Source of the DNA: Adiantum capillus-veneris
Taxonomy: Eukaryota > Streptophyta > Polypodiopsida > Polypodiales > Pteridaceae
Direction of reading: 5' to 3'
Length of the DNA stretch: 64,000 nucleotides
Assembly (NCBI GenBank): GCA_014529385.2
Contig: CM043948.1
Location: forward strand, 78,745,291 to 78,809,290
In this document: one piece after another, positions 1-11,326 of the stretch
How positions within the stretch are numbered: position 1 is the first letter of the stretch
Layout of the letters: each line of letters begins with the position of its first letter
Position numbers and translations under genes: made by a program
Notes under the pieces: model-generated
Database searches by the model: none
The model's input: the letters and a program-made list of their open reading frames with translations, nothing else
Told to the model about the DNA's origin: nothing

Positions 1-165
1 CATGGTAGGGAAATTTTGGCTCAAGAAGAGGAGTTTTTGCTAATAGGAATCATTCCGAAGGACGTTCATAAGTCTAAGAAGTATGGTTTTGTGTGCAAAG
101 AATCCAGGTACAAAGTGATTGGCGATGTTTTGTACATGAAAGGGGCTCATCTCATGTTGAGACGT
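1..165 (+). pseudogene. TE1 pol fragment, left of the nested insertion
   Basis: Part of a Ty3/gypsy polyprotein lying between the second RNase H domain and the integrase zinc finger. The frame is open from base 1 and reads LAQEEEFLLIGIIPK, then VIGDVLYMKGAHLMLRR. TE2 carries nearly the same stretch on the other strand around 2560-2700. The match stops at 165 where the TE2 LTR begins, and the next codons of the same protein (VPWWEELYRVLEE) resume at 8903. It is therefore one half of a pol gene split by TE2. The upstream part of TE1 lies outside the window. Confidence 0.85.
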
Positions 166-1307
166 TGTGAGCGAGATGAAAACACACAGAGAGCCTCTAT
201 AAAGACCCGACACACACTCTTGGGAAGATACACACACACACTATGCGGCACCACTCGGCTTAAACAACACACCTGGCCGAGACAGGGAACACACGTCTAG
301 AGTGAGAGGAGAGAGACTATCCACTTGCCTACTCCACACAGACACACACACACACACACACACCCAAAAAACTCAGCTCAAAAGAGGAGAATTTTTTATG
401 TTTAGACACAATTGAGCTTGGGCCAACACCAATGGGGCAAATAGCTCACACAATATGGGTAAAATAAGCCAGATACAATCACAAACTAGAGCAGAAACTT
501 CGCTCATAGGAGAAACTTACACAGAAAAATAGCAGGAAAAGAGTGAGTAATTTGGCAAAATGGATAGCGCCATCGCGTCCGGAACGGCCCAAAACCCCAG
601 TCTACAATGTCAAAGTGCTCAAATCCGATCTCGGATGAGTAGTTTACGGCCAAAACAGGCTCCAAAATGAGCAAAAACACAGCTACGGCTGTTCCTCCTC
701 TCTTCTCCACGTTTTTTCTGGTATTCTCTCTGTTTTTTCAGCTTGCACACTTAGCTTTATTAGTTGGGCACCCTTGGCCTTTTAGATGACCTGAAACGGA
801 CCCCGAACAGGCCAAAAATTGACCTCGCAGTGCATAGTTGTCACCTTTTTTGCATCATCCGCACACCTGACACTCATTTCTTTTCAATAATGCGTCTCGC
901 AACCACGTGAAGTGGCCCCAAAAAGTGGTCCTAATGATGACCTTTCTGCATAACTCTCACAAGAAAACACCACTTTGTGTCCGTATTCATCCACGTGCAA
1001 ATATTGACCCCGTTCGGCCTCCTGACGCCACTCGATGCCATCTGACGCACTTGCTTACCTCATGTCGTCAGCCTGCAGATAGCTTCCTCAAGAGTTTTTA
1101 CGCACTACCAAATCCTCCTTATTGTAGAAAAAACACAGTGCTACTGGTAATAGTCAAAATCGATGCACTATGTACACCCTGTCCTACCTGTACACATGTG
1201 GGCCCCACGTAACCACCTGGCTCTGAAAAATGGGCAATTCTTTATTTGATGCACCATGCATGTATATGTACATATGCGCAATCCCTTGCTCCAAAAAACT
1301 CCTGACA
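166..1307 (-). repeat. TE2 LTR, 3' in element orientation
   Basis: 1142 bp bounded by TG and CA. It matches 7765-8901 along its whole length with scattered substitutions, and also the TE1 LTR at 10140-11239 in opposite orientation. It holds a (CA)n run near 339-363. The apparent reading frames inside it recur in the other LTR copy and are not regarded as genes. Confidence 0.9.
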
Positions 1308-1325
1308 TAATTTGCCCATCCCCTA
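1308..1325 (-). other. TE2 polypurine tract
   Basis: On the minus strand the bases next to the LTR read AGGGGATGGGCAAATTA. This is a purine-rich stretch in the position expected for plus-strand DNA priming. TE1 has the equivalent tract, AGGGGATGGGAAAATTA, before its own 3' LTR at 10140. Confidence 0.7.
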
Positions 1326-1335
1326 GCCTGCTAGA

Positions 1336-2046
1336 TCATTCATGATCAGCAGCAGCAAAGAGCGATATGAGACTTGCCGCATCACAGGTCTCCTCATCCT
1401 TCACCAACATTGCCTTCTCCACAGACAGTTCATCTTGCTCCACCATCATCAATCTAGCATGATACAATTTAAGACGCAATCCATTTACCCTTGACTTATG
1501 TAGAACACCATCCAGGTTAGCCAGCTGATATGTGCCATTTGGAAAACACTCCACTACCTTGAAAGGGCCTTCCCACATAATTTGAAACTTCTTTTGGAAG
1601 GTGTTTTCTAGCTTACTGTTGTAGCGCAAAACCAAGTCATGCTTCTTGATACCCTTAATTTTGAGCTTTTCATTTATCTTTGCTAGAGCCCTATCTTGCA
1701 TCTGCCCATAATGTTCCAATGCACTCATCCTATCCAGCTAAACCTCTTGTAGCTGTAAGAGCCTCTCTTCGAATGCATCACTAGGCGGCCCAAGCAACTT
1801 CTCTAGCATCTTGACCGCAGGCAACTCTAATTCCACAGGCAATAGTGCTTCTTTTCCATACACCAAATGAAATGGAGTAAACCCTGTACCTGTCTTCACC
1901 GAAGTACGGTATGCCCATAATGCACTAGGCAATTCCAAATCCCAATTCTTTCCTTGGTACTCTGTCACTTTCGAAAGAATCTGTACCAGCTCACCATTGA
2001 GTCTTTCATTTAAGCCATTACACTGTGGGTAATAAGGAGTGGTATG
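1336..2046 (-). pseudogene. TE2 integrase C-terminal half
   Basis: Continues the integrase after an in-frame TAG at 2047-2049. It includes the third catalytic residue in GLNERLNGEL and the GKNWDLELPSALWAYRTS block typical of gypsy integrases. A second in-frame TAG at 1738-1740 is followed by a basic C-terminal region (HDLVLRYNSKLENTFQ, then WEGPFKVVECFPNGTYQLA), the usual DNA-binding tail. It ends just before the purine tract. The TE1 counterpart at 9229-10101 is read through the 2047 position, so the stop is a private lesion of this copy. Confidence 0.85.
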
Positions 2047-3864
2047 CTAGTGCCTAATCTTCATCTTTGCACATAAAAAATATAGTAGTTTAGCTCTAAA
2101 GCCAGGCCCCTTATCTGAAAGTAGCTCCAGTGGCACCCCAAACATGCAACATATTTCATCATACACAAATTTTGCCACATCATTTGCAGTGATCTGTTTT
2201 ACTGCTATAGCCTCTGCCCATCTAGAAAGATAGTCCACTGTCGTCAAAATATAGCTTTTGCCCCTGCTTGTGATAGGTAACGGGCCTATTGAATAAATCC
2301 CCCACTTTTCAAACACATCAAACGCCATAATGGTTTTTCGTAGCTCTGGCTTCAACACTCTCTTCCCAAATGCTTGACACCTATTGCAAGACCTACACCA
2401 ATGGTGAACATCCTTGTGCAAACTAGGCCATACATACCCCTCTTGCAAAATCTTATGCAAGGTGATCTTTAGAGCAAAATGGCCACCACATGTGCCTTCA
2501 TGATTCTCTTCCAACACTCTGTAAAGCTCCTCCCGCCAAGGTACACGTCTCAACACAAGATCAGCCCCTTTCATGTATAAGACATCACCAATCAATTTGT
2601 ACCTGTATGCTCTACGCACAAAGCCATACTTCTTAGACTTCTGAATCTCCTTTGGAATGATTCCTGTTAGCAAAAACTCCTCTTCTTGAGCCAAACTTTC
2701 CCGGCCATGATAAAAAGGTAAAGTGGTCCTCAACACAAATAGCTCCCCAATCATGCCTTGAGCTGCTTCATGTGCTTCTCCATTTAGAGCACGTTCAATG
2801 TGTCTGATGATCCATGCTTCAAACTTTTTTAACAGGCCTTTAATTCTGAAGAACATTTCCTTCAATGAGGTGTTCTTGCTCTTCCACACACCCAGCACTT
2901 GCTTCACCACTAACAAGGCATCACCTTTTATGCTCAACCTTCGAACCCCATGCTTCAAACAAATGTGTAATCCGGCTTCCAAAGTAGCATATTCAGCCTC
3001 ATTATTACTATGAGCATCCAATTTGAACCCTCTCTTGCATACTAGCTTCCCCTCTGGATCATAAAGTGCTATACCCCCTGAAGCTGCATCATGGCTCTTT
3101 CTATATGAACCATCAAAGAACAACACATGTGCATTGCTGATCTGTGTCACTTCTTCGACTACCTTTCTCACCACCTCTTCCTTAACAATAAGGGGATTCT
3201 CCTTGTAGGTCAACAAATCAGCTAGGGTAGCCCTTGTACTATCTTCCACTAGAAAAGAGAACTCAAACTCTTGCAGCTCAATTACCCATTTCTTCACCAC
3301 ATTTGACATGTTATTACCATTACTTAATTGTGGCAAAAAGGCATAACTTGTCAAGAAAACAAAAGGCCGTGGTAGCAAGTAATGACGAAATCGTCGACAA
3401 GCAAATATTACACTGGCCATCACTAGCTCTACTTCCGAGAACTTTCTCTCCGCTACCAACTTCACTCGGCTTGCACAATACACTGGCCTCATATAATGGC
3501 TGCCCTTCCCCTTTTGCAATAGCATGGCTCCAATGGCATCATCCCCTACTGAGAGATTTACATAAAAAGCTTTCTCCCAATCACGAGCCTGCATGGCTGA
3601 CAAACCCCCTAACACCTCTTTCACCTCTTGAAACAATTCTTCACACTTGTCATCCCATTGCAATGGATCATGCTTTGCCACTTGTTGTAATGGATAAAGA
3701 ATATGAGAAGACAATGGAATAAACCTTGCCATGTACTTCACTTTGTGTATAAAGGTTGCCAATTGCTTCGTACTCGTAGGTGATGGAAGAAAAATAATAG
3801 ACTTAACCTTGTCTGGATCAGCCTCAATGCCATTTTCTGACACCATGTGGCCTAATAACTTCAC
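2047..3864 (-). pseudogene. TE2 pol: RT end, RNase H, second RNase H, integrase N-half
   Basis: A 605-residue open stretch. Residues 1 to about 90 are the RT thumb/connection. About 100-200 is the usual gypsy RNase H (FYVNLSVGDDAIGAMLLQ). About 245-380 is a second, archaeal-type RNase H with catalytic positions in LFFDGSYRK, NNEAEYATLEAG and GDALLVVKQV. Its last acidic motif is worn: TE3 has QEADALAS where this copy has GEAHEAAQ. From about 470 comes the integrase zinc finger (HEGTCGGHF...CRSCNRCQ), then the catalytic core. The first catalytic Asp is lost here: TE1 and TE3 read KWGIDAI, this copy KWGIYSI. The second Asp in LLSDKGPGF remains. The stretch is bounded by in-frame stops on both sides, so it is a piece of one decayed polyprotein. 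Confidence 0.88.
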
Positions 3865-3870
3865 CCTTGG

Positions 3871-4611
3871 CTATGCTAGATGACATTTCTTTGTATTTAG
3901 TTGTCCTCCACATTCATCATATCGAGCCAATACCATCTGCAGCTTCTCATGGTGTTCAGCCCTACTGCTATAAACACAGAAGTCGTCCATAAAAGCTTTA
4001 ACACAACTACCAATGAATGGTTCCAACACCCAATTTGCTCTCTCTTGATAGAAGGAAGGTCCATTTGACAACCCAAATGGCAATACTGTGTAGCAATAGC
4101 AGCCCCATGGCGTAATAAAAGTTGTCTTTGTGCGGTCTTTAAGAGCAATCTTCAATTGAAAATAGCCTGAAAAACCATCACACACACTGTACCTCTCATA
4201 ACCTACCACTGAATCCAAGATCTGATCAATGAATGGAAGAGGATATGGGTTCTTCTTAGTGGCTGCGTTTAAGGGTTTAAAATCTACACAAATTCTCCAC
4301 TTCCCATCCTTCTTTGGACTGACTACAACTGGACTCACCCATTCTGTGGTCTCCACAGGGACTATGAACCCAGCCTTCAATAACTTGTTCACCGCTTCTC
4401 GCAAGTCTTCCATTTGCTCTTGACCCATCCTTCTTAGCCTTTGCCGCACTGGCTTAGCACCTTCTTTCAGCTCTATATGCATCTCTTCTCCCTTGAACCC
4501 TCTGATCTCTTTATATGAAGTAATGAACAAATAAGGAAAACTAGCCAACATGTGCAAATACATATCCTTCTCCATAGTTGAGAGTTCTCCACTGATCATT
4601 TGTGTCATCAA
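3871..4611 (-). pseudogene. TE2 reverse transcriptase
   Basis: RT fingers and palm of a gypsy element: WVSPVVVSPKKDGKWRICVD, then FSGYFQLKIALKD, TTFITPWG and the catalytic box FMDDFCVYSS with both Asp residues. The usual N-A-P-A-T-F-Q box is changed to NGPSFYQ. An in-frame TAG at 3871-3873 separates it from the downstream RNase H piece, and a TAG at 4615-4617 separates it from the acidic linker upstream. Motifs leave little doubt on the family. Confidence 0.88.
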
Positions 4612-4614
4612 TTT

Positions 4615-5280
4615 CTACTTCTTTGACAACTCAACCTTGGTTTGCATCAAACCTTCAATCACTTCATAAGGCCCTTCACTTTCATCTTCAACCTCATTCG
4701 CAAATGCAGCTAAACCAAACGCCTGGATTTCTTTGTCCATCAAAAGAAATGCAACATCAGCATCCTCATCACTGTTGGTAGTGCTATCACTGCCCTCATC
4801 TGTCACCGTGGAAGAGTCTTCATCACTAGACTCATCCTCATCTTCATGAAGCTCCTCTAATCGTTTCCTTGTGTCCATATTATAAAGCTTCTTGGTACCT
4901 GTCTTTCCATAGAGGCTAATCGCACCATGTTGCCAATCTTGAACAGCTCCCACTGCACGTAACCATGGTCTGCCCAGTATAACAAATACTGCATCTCCAT
5001 ACCCTGTTGGCCATCACATGAAAATCAACCACTGCCGTTTGCATCATAAGCCTTCCACTTCTAAGCTCTTTACAACACCCAAGCATTTTACTTTTTGGGG
5101 ATGGTTTTGCCAATCTGATCCGAAAACTTCTGACACTCCCCACCACTGTGCGTTATGAGACCGCATATTTGGGCTCCACCATCCACATAACCCTTGTCCC
5201 AAATTCCTCAACATTTTTCCTTTTATGCCACACATCTACATTTGGACAAATGTCTGTAAAGCTCACCATTTCCAGCACCT
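4615..5280 (-). pseudogene. TE2 protease and acidic linker, frameshifted
   Basis: Between gag and RT the minus strand encodes an aspartic protease broken over frames. The active-site block reads YVDGGAQICGL, matching YIDGGAQICVM in TE3, in one frame; the neighbouring VDVWHKRKNVEEFGTRV block is in another. Further down, VFVILGRPWL is the second protease landmark. After it comes a strongly acidic linker (HEDEDESSDEDSSTVTDE) leading to the RT. At least two frameshifts are needed to read it, so this copy makes no working protease. Confidence 0.75.
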
Positions 5281-6747
5281 TTACTGAACCTCATCTCCTA
5301 GCTCCTTCTCCATTGGGTTAACCATCCTCTTCCATTGTCGCTTTAGCTTAGGCACCATCTCTATAAGCTGCCCAAAAGTAACATCTGCCTTCATGCTCGT
5401 CAGATCCTCCTTCAATTCATAGCTTAATTGCCCATCCCCTAGTGGAAAATCTGAAACATGAAACTTCCGACGAGCTCTCCTTTTCCTCTTGGCCTTGACA
5501 TCCTCGCCTTCATGGCTCTTTCCTTTCTTCTTACTAGGACCTGGGGCACTTCTTCCTTCCTTATCCTCTGTGGTCCTCTTCCCAATACGCATCACTAATG
5601 TATGCTCTAGCTTTGATGCCTTCTCCAAGGTGACTACACTTAGCACTTTTGTCTTTCCCTTTTCCTCCCGGGTCAGTTCACTGGTTCCTTCGTCTCCCTT
5701 AATTTCGATTCCATAATCATTTGACCTAGTTAACACCTGTCTTGGCAATGGATACATGTCTCCCCCCATTCTTGGTGGCTTATCACATTGCGGGCTGATG
5801 TGACCCAACTCTCCACAATTATAACATGTGGACGTCTGCCTCCAAAACCTACCATTGTTTTGTCCAACACCATTCCTAGGCCTTTCTTCACCTCCTGGCT
5901 GATTTGCAAACCTCCCTCGACCTCGATTATTTCCCACTTGACATAGCATGTTTAGGCTGAGATTATTCATCAAATCTACCATTTGCCTCATGTCTTGCCT
6001 TAGCCCATCAACTTGCACTGCTGTAGTGACCACTGCTGGCATAACATGAGTAGTAAGAGGAACCACTGGTTCGTGATGAACCCCTGACATGCGACCTTGT
6101 AAAGACTCTATAGGCTCAAATTCAGACCTCATGGGCAAAGACTCCACCCCTAACTGACTCATTTTCCTCAACTTCCACTCTTTGTTCCTTGCTACCTCTA
6201 GTGCATCTTCATATGTCCTAGGCTTCTTTAGCTCCACTCTCCAACGTATATTCTCCCAAAGACCAGCCAAGAACCTTTCCTTCTTCATCATGTCAGGCGG
6301 GGGTACCTGTGGTGCTAAGGCCTTGCACATTCGCTCCCATGCCAATGAAAACTTACGTATGTACGCATATACTGGCTCACCTTCCTTCTGCACCAAACCT
6401 TGTACTTCTTGCCACACTTTGTCAGGATCTTCTATCTTCACAAACTCCACTTCCAATCCATGCCTTAGATTGTCCCAACTCAATATTACAGGTGGATCCG
6501 CTGCACGCAACTCCTCTTCAAATGCCTTGGACCAAACTCGTGCATCACTCTTCAAACAAATTTGGAGAAGGCGTAACATTTTCGTAGGGTCATGAATCTG
6601 GTTGCTAATGCAGGGAACCTCCATCTTTTCCAAAAATTCTTCCACATCTTCATCACTTCTTCCATGAAACTCCGGATAAGAGAAAGCCATGGCTACCCAA
6701 GTTTCAATGCTTTGAGAACCCCTTTGAACACACGTGCAAGAACCCAA
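5281..6747 (-). CDS. TE2 Gag
   Basis: An open frame of 488 residues, the best-preserved gene of this element. About residues 20-200 form the retrotransposon capsid region (FSYPEFHGRSDEDVEEFLEK; ERFLAGLWENIRWRVELKKP). A CCHC zinc knuckle, CYNCGELGHISPQC, lies near residue 310 and would bind nucleic acid. A basic C-terminal region (KAKRKRRARRKFHVSDFPLG) leads to the protease. Another Met at about residue 20 (MAFSYPEFHG) is also a possible start. Intact Gag next to broken pol fits an element that may once have relied on proteins from relatives. Confidence 0.85.
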   Translation of the reverse strand: MGSCTCVQRGSQSIETWVAMAFSYPEFHGRSDEDVEEFLEKMEVPCISNQIHDPTKMLRLLQICLKSDARVWSKAFEEELRAADPPVILSWDNLRHGLEVEFVKIEDPDKVWQEVQGLVQKEGEPVYAYIRKFSLAWERMCKALAPQVPPPDMMKKERFLAGLWENIRWRVELKKPRTYEDALEVARNKEWKLRKMSQLGVESLPMRSEFEPIESLQGRMSGVHHEPVVPLTTHVMPAVVTTAVQVDGLRQDMRQMVDLMNNLSLNMLCQVGNNRGRGRFANQPGGEERPRNGVGQNNGRFWRQTSTCYNCGELGHISPQCDKPPRMGGDMYPLPRQVLTRSNDYGIEIKGDEGTSELTREEKGKTKVLSVVTLEKASKLEHTLVMRIGKRTTEDKEGRSAPGPSKKKGKSHEGEDVKAKRKRRARRKFHVSDFPLGDGQLSYELKEDLTSMKADVTFGQLIEMVPKLKRQWKRMVNPMEKELGDEVQ

Positions 6748-7741
6748 AACTTTTGACTACCCAATCCCTAGAAACTTCAATGGAGCTCAACTTTAGATAA
6801 GGCCAAACACATGCACATCAAATGAGTTTTCATAGTTGATCATCGGAATTACAACAGGCAAAGGACATTCCAGGATCTCTCGTAATCTTCTTGGCCCAAA
6901 CATAAAGACTATGCGCTGCTGGAAAAAAATCTTCCTGGACACATGAACATTTATCTGGATTCTTTGAGTTAAATGAAATGGAGTGAATTGAGGGCCATTT
7001 TGATCATCCATTAAAGCCAACCATGAAGCTCCCAAGAAGGCACACCTGACTTAACCTCTGATTTTGCCAAAATTTCAGCAGCATAACAGCATAAATGGCT
7101 CAAAAGACCAAAAAACCAGCCATCATAACTTGGAAAAATTTTCGCAGAGTTTCCCGAGAAATAGAGCAGTAGGAACCCAAAATATAGACTGTATATGTAT
7201 GCATAAACTGTCAACAATAGAACTTGAGCATCAAATAGGAATCACTAGTACATAGCCTATGGCGATGTCACGAAAAGGGTGCTCCAGCTACCTGTATCAC
7301 CGAAAGGATCTCCACATTTGAGAATCCCCCAGCTCAATAAAAACCTCACGCTATCGACCCTCACACGAAGGCTAATGCAAATCACATATAGTCAAGTCTC
7401 AGAAATGACTATCTTCCAAATCAATTCTCAGAAATGGCTGGGACTGCCAAATAAAACCAAGTATGGCTCCACAAATGTGTACAATGGCAGTTTCCACAAG
7501 TAACATACAATTCAACAGAAAATGCGCTCAAACAGGCGCCAAGTGATGCATACCCACAACAACTGCAAGTGACATCACTGCTAGTATATCACTATACTCC
7601 AGCTACCTGTACCTGTGTGAATCACCTATACCTGTATCTATCCCTGTAACCTGTAACCTGTAACATGTAATCTGCAACCTGCAACCTGTAATGCCGAATC
7701 TCGAAGCTTGAAGCTCGAAGCAGAAGGTACTCGAAGAAGAT
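6748..7741 (-). other. TE2 untranslated leader
   Basis: About 1 kb between the primer site and Gag with no convincing coding. Near 7644-7690 there is a short imperfect array of a 7-bp unit (CTGTAAC on the plus strand), followed by small CTCGAAG/CTTGAAG repeats. Possibly packaging or translation signals; nothing specific can be named. Confidence 0.5.
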
Positions 7742-7758
7742 CCTCCGTGGGGGCACCA
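7742..7758 (-). promoter_or_regulatory. TE2 primer-binding site
   Basis: The minus strand reads TGGTGCCCCCACGGAGG, six bases inside the LTR edge at 7765. It starts with TGG, the complement of a tRNA CCA end. TE3 has TGGTGCCCCCACTGAGG in the same place. I could not assign the tRNA; it is not the common plant initiator Met site. Confidence 0.7.
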
Positions 7759-7764
7759 AACGAA

Positions 7765-8901
7765 TGTGAGCGAGATGAAAACACACACAGCGCTATAACG
7801 ACCCCACACACACTCTTGGGAAGATACACACGCACACTATGGGGCACCACTCGGCTTAGACAACACACCTGGCCGAGACAGGGAACACACCTCTAGAGTG
7901 AGAGGAGAGAGACTATCCACTTGTCCACTCCACACAGACACACACACACACACACACCCAAAAAACTGAGCTCAAAAGAGGAGAATTTCTGATGTTTAGA
8001 TACAATTGAGCTTGGGCCAACACCAATGGGGCAAATAGCTCACACAATATGGGTAAAATAAGCCAGATACAATCACAAACTAGAGAAGAAACTTCGCTCA
8101 TAGGATAAACTTACACAGAAAAACAGCAGGAAAAGAGTGAGGAATTTGGAAAAATGGACAGCGCCATCGCGTCCGGAACGGCCCAAAACCCCACTCTACA
8201 ATGTCAAAGTGCTCAAATCCGACCTCGGATGAGCAGTTTACAGCCAAAACAGGCTCCAAAATGAGCAAAAACACAGCTACGGCTGTTCCTCCTCTCTTCT
8301 CCACGTTTTTTCTGGTATTCTCTCTGTTTTTTCAGCTTCCACACTTAGCTTTATTAGTTGGGAACCCTTGGCCTTTTAGATGACATGAAACGGACCCCGA
8401 ACAGGCCAAAAATTGACCTCGCAGTGCATAGTTGTCACCTTTTTTGCATCATCCGCACACCTGACACTCATTTCTTTTCAATAATGCGTCTCGCAACCAC
8501 GTGAAGTGGCCCAAAAAAGTGGTCCTAATGATGACCTTTTTGCATAACTCTCACAAGAAAACACCACTTTGTGTCCGTATTCATCCACGTGCAAATATTG
8601 ACCCCGTTCGGCCTCCTGATGCCACTCGATGCCATCTAACGCACCTGCTTACCTCATGTCGTCGGCCCGCGGATAGCTTCCTCAAGAAGTTTTACGCGCT
8701 ACCAACTCCTCCTTATTGTAGAAAAAACACAGTGGTACTGGTAATAGTCAAAATCGATGCACTATGTACACCCTGTCCTACCTGTACACATGTGGGCCCC
8801 ACGTAACCACCTGGCTCTGAAAAATGGGCAATTCTTTATTTGATGCACCATGCATGTATATGTACATATGCGCAATCCCTTGCTCCAAAAAACTCCTGAC
8901 A
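7765..8901 (-). repeat. TE2 LTR, 5' in element orientation
   Basis: 1137 bp, TG...CA, matching 166-1307 end to end. The last base is directly followed by the duplicated target ACGT at 8902-8905 and by the resumed TE1 pol frame. Confidence 0.9.
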
Positions 8902-8902
8902 A

Positions 8903-10101
8903 CGTGTACCTTGGTGGGAGGAGCTTTATAGAGTGTTGGAAGAGAACCATGAAGGTGCATGTGGTGGCCATTTTGCTCTAAAGATCACCTTGCATAAGAT
9001 CTTGCAAGAGGGGTATGTATGGCCTAGTTTGCACAAGGATGTTCACCATTGGTGTAGGTCTTGCAATAGGTGTCAAGCATTTGGAAAGAGAGTGTTGAAG
9101 CCAGAGCTACAAAAAACCATTATGGAATTTGATGTGTTTGAAAAGTGGGGGATTGATGCAATATGCCCATTACCTATCACAAGCAGGGGCAAAATCTATA
9201 TTTTGACTGCAGTGGACTATCTCTCTAGATGGTAGAGGCTATAGCAGTAAAACAAATCACTGCAAAGGATGTGGAAAAATTTGTGTACAATGAAATTTGT
9301 TGCAAGTTTGGGGTGCCACAAGAGCTACTTTCGGATAAGGGTCTAGGATTTAGAGCTAAACTGCTAGACTTTTTATGCGCAAAGATGAAGATTAGGCATG
9401 AGCATTCCACCCCTTATTACCCGCAGTGTAATGGCTTAAATGAAAGATTCAATGGTGAGTTGATACAAATCCTTTCGAAAGTGACAGAGCACCAAGAAAA
9501 GAATTGGGATTTGGAATTGCCTAGTGCATTATGGGCTTACCGTACTTCGGTAAAGACAGGTACAGGGTTTACTCCATTTCATTTGGTATATGGAAAGGGA
9601 GCACTATTGCTTGTGGAAGTAGAGTTGCCTGCATTTAAGATACTAGAGAAGTTGCTTGGGCCTCCTAGTGATGCATTCAAAGAGAGGCTCTTAGAGTTAC
9701 AAGAGGTTCAGCTGGATAGGATGAGTGCATTGGAAGACTATGGGCAGATGCAGGATAAGGCTTTGGCAAAGATAAATGAAAAGGTCAAAAGTAAGGGTAT
9801 CAAGAAGCATGATTTGGTTTTGTGATACAACAATAAGCTGGACAACACCTTCTAAAAGAAGTTTCAAATTAAGTGGGAAGGCCCTTTCAAGGTAGTGGAG
9901 TGTTTTCCGAATGGTACATATCAGTTGGCTAACTTGGATGGGATTCTACATAAGTCAAGGGTAAATGGATTGCGTCTTAAATTGTATCATGCCAGGTTAA
10001 TGATGGTGGAGCAAGATGAGCTATTTGTGGAGAAAGTAATGTATGTGAGGGACAAGGAGGCCTATGACGCGGCGAGTCTCATCTCTTTTTACTGCTGCTG
10101 A
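8903..10101 (+). pseudogene. TE1 integrase
   Basis: The zinc-finger region (HEGACGGHFALK...CRSCNRCQ) and the first core block are in one frame (8903-9235). Here KWGIDAI keeps the catalytic Asp lost in TE2. A small indel near 9231, at SRW, shifts the frame. The rest, with LLSDKGLGF and NGLNERFNGEL, runs 9229-9825. In-frame TGA at 9823 and TAA at 9853 follow; the TAA corresponds to a glutamine codon in TE2, so it fits a C-to-T change. The tail (WEGPFKVVECFPNGTYQL) continues in the same frame to 10101, where it ends several residues earlier than TE2 because of a further frameshift. Confidence 0.88.
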
Positions 10102-10139
10102 TCATGAATGATCTAGCAGGCTAGGGGATGGGAAAATTA

Positions 10140-11239
10140 TGTTAGGAGTTTTTGGGAGCAAGGGATTGCACATATGTATATACACATGCATGGTGCATCA
10201 AATAAAGAATTGCCAATTTTCCACAGCCGAGAGGTTACGTGGGGCCCACATGTGTACAGGCAGGACATCATGTACATAGTGCATCGATTTTCACTATCAT
10301 CAGTATCAGTGTGTTTTTTCTATCTGCGGGCTGATGACATGAGGTAAGCAGGTGCGTCAAATGGCATCTAGTGGCGTTAGGAGGTCGAATGGGGTCCATA
10401 TTTGCACATGGATTAGTACGAACACAACGTGGGTGTTTCCTTGTGATAATTATACAAAAATATCATCACGAGAATTGTATTTGGGGTCCATTTCACATGA
10501 TTGCGGGATGCATTATTGAAAAAAGTTGAGTGCCAGGTGTGCGGATGGATGCAGCAGGGTGATAACTATGCACTCCGAGACCACTTTTTGGCCTGTTCGG
10601 GGTTCGTTTGAGGTCAACTAAATGGCCAAGAGTGCTCAAGTAATCAAGCTAAGTGTGGGAACTGAAAAAACTAAGAGAAGACAAAAAAAAACGTGGATAG
10701 AAGAGGAGAAACAGCCGCAACTCTGTTTTTCCTCTTTTCGAGCCTGTTTTGGCCATAAACTGCTCATCCGAGGTCAGATTTGAGCACTTTGACATTGTAG
10801 ACTCGGGTTTTGAGCTGTTTTGGAGACAATGGAACTGTCCATTTTGTCAAATTCCTCAATATTTTTCTGCTATTTTGGTTGTGTAAGTTTCTCTTATGAG
10901 CGAAGCTTCTGCTGCAATTTGTGATTGTATCTGGCATATTTTACCCATATTGTGTGAGTTATTTGCCCCATTGGTTTTGGCCCAAGATCAATTGTATCTA
11001 AACATCAGAAATTCTCCTCTTTTGAGCTGAGTTTTTCGGGTGTGTGGGGGTGTGTGTCTCTTTGTGTGGAGTGGGAAAATGGATAGTCTCTCTCTTGTCA
11101 CTCCATCGGTGTGTTTCCTGTCTCGTCCAGGTGGGTTGTGTAAGCCGAGTGGTGCCCCATAGTGTGTGTGTGTGTATCATCCCAAGAGTGTGTGTCGGGT
11201 CATTATAGATGTGTTGTGTGGTATTCCATCCCGCTCACA
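10140..11239 (+). repeat. TE1 3' LTR
   Basis: 1100 bp starting TGTTAGGAG and ending CGCTCACA. It is the reverse complement of the TE2 LTR family but clearly more diverged than the two TE2 LTRs are from each other. A purine tract (AGGGGATGGGAAAATTA) precedes it. The following bases at 11240 are CCGTA. Confidence 0.85.
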
Positions 11240-11280
11240 CCGTATAGAGAGGGAATATGAGAGAGCAATAGAGATGTGTA

Positions 11281-11283
<3 letters not shown>

Positions 11284-11326
<43 letters not shown>

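Larger units (their letters stand above)
166..8901 (-). mobile_element. TE2: nested Ty3/gypsy LTR retrotransposon, dual RNase H (Tat-like)
   Basis: A complete but decayed element of 8736 bp, coding on the minus strand. It has two LTRs beginning TGTGAGCG and ending CTCCTGACA as read on the plus strand, a 4-bp ACGT duplication at 162-165 and 8902-8905, a primer-binding site inside the right LTR and a purine tract inside the left one. Gene order on the minus strand is gag, protease, reverse transcriptase, RNase H, a second RNase H, integrase. The second RNase H is typical of the Tat/Ogre lineage of plant gypsy elements (known of the family). Several in-frame stops and a protease frameshift indicate that it cannot move by itself. 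Its host site is the pol gene of a relative, TE1. The LTR copies differ by a few percent by eye. Confidence 0.9.
8902..11239 (+). mobile_element. TE1 right part: integrase end and 3' LTR
   Basis: The second piece of the element entering at base 1. It resumes the pol frame broken at 165 and carries the integrase, a purine tract at 10122-10139 and a 1.1-kb LTR. It belongs to the same family as TE2 but lies in the opposite orientation. The 5' LTR, gag, RT and RNase H of TE1 are beyond the left edge, so its own target duplication cannot be checked. Confidence 0.88.

Noticed and set aside
504-710. A 68-codon minus-strand frame conserved at 504-710 and 8098-8304
   Set aside because: Again inside the paired LTRs of TE2; no family motif.
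907-1212. A 101-codon open frame conserved at 907-1212 and 8501-8806
   Set aside because: Both lie in the two LTR copies of TE2, so the conservation is only that of the LTR duplication; the TE1 LTR does not keep it.
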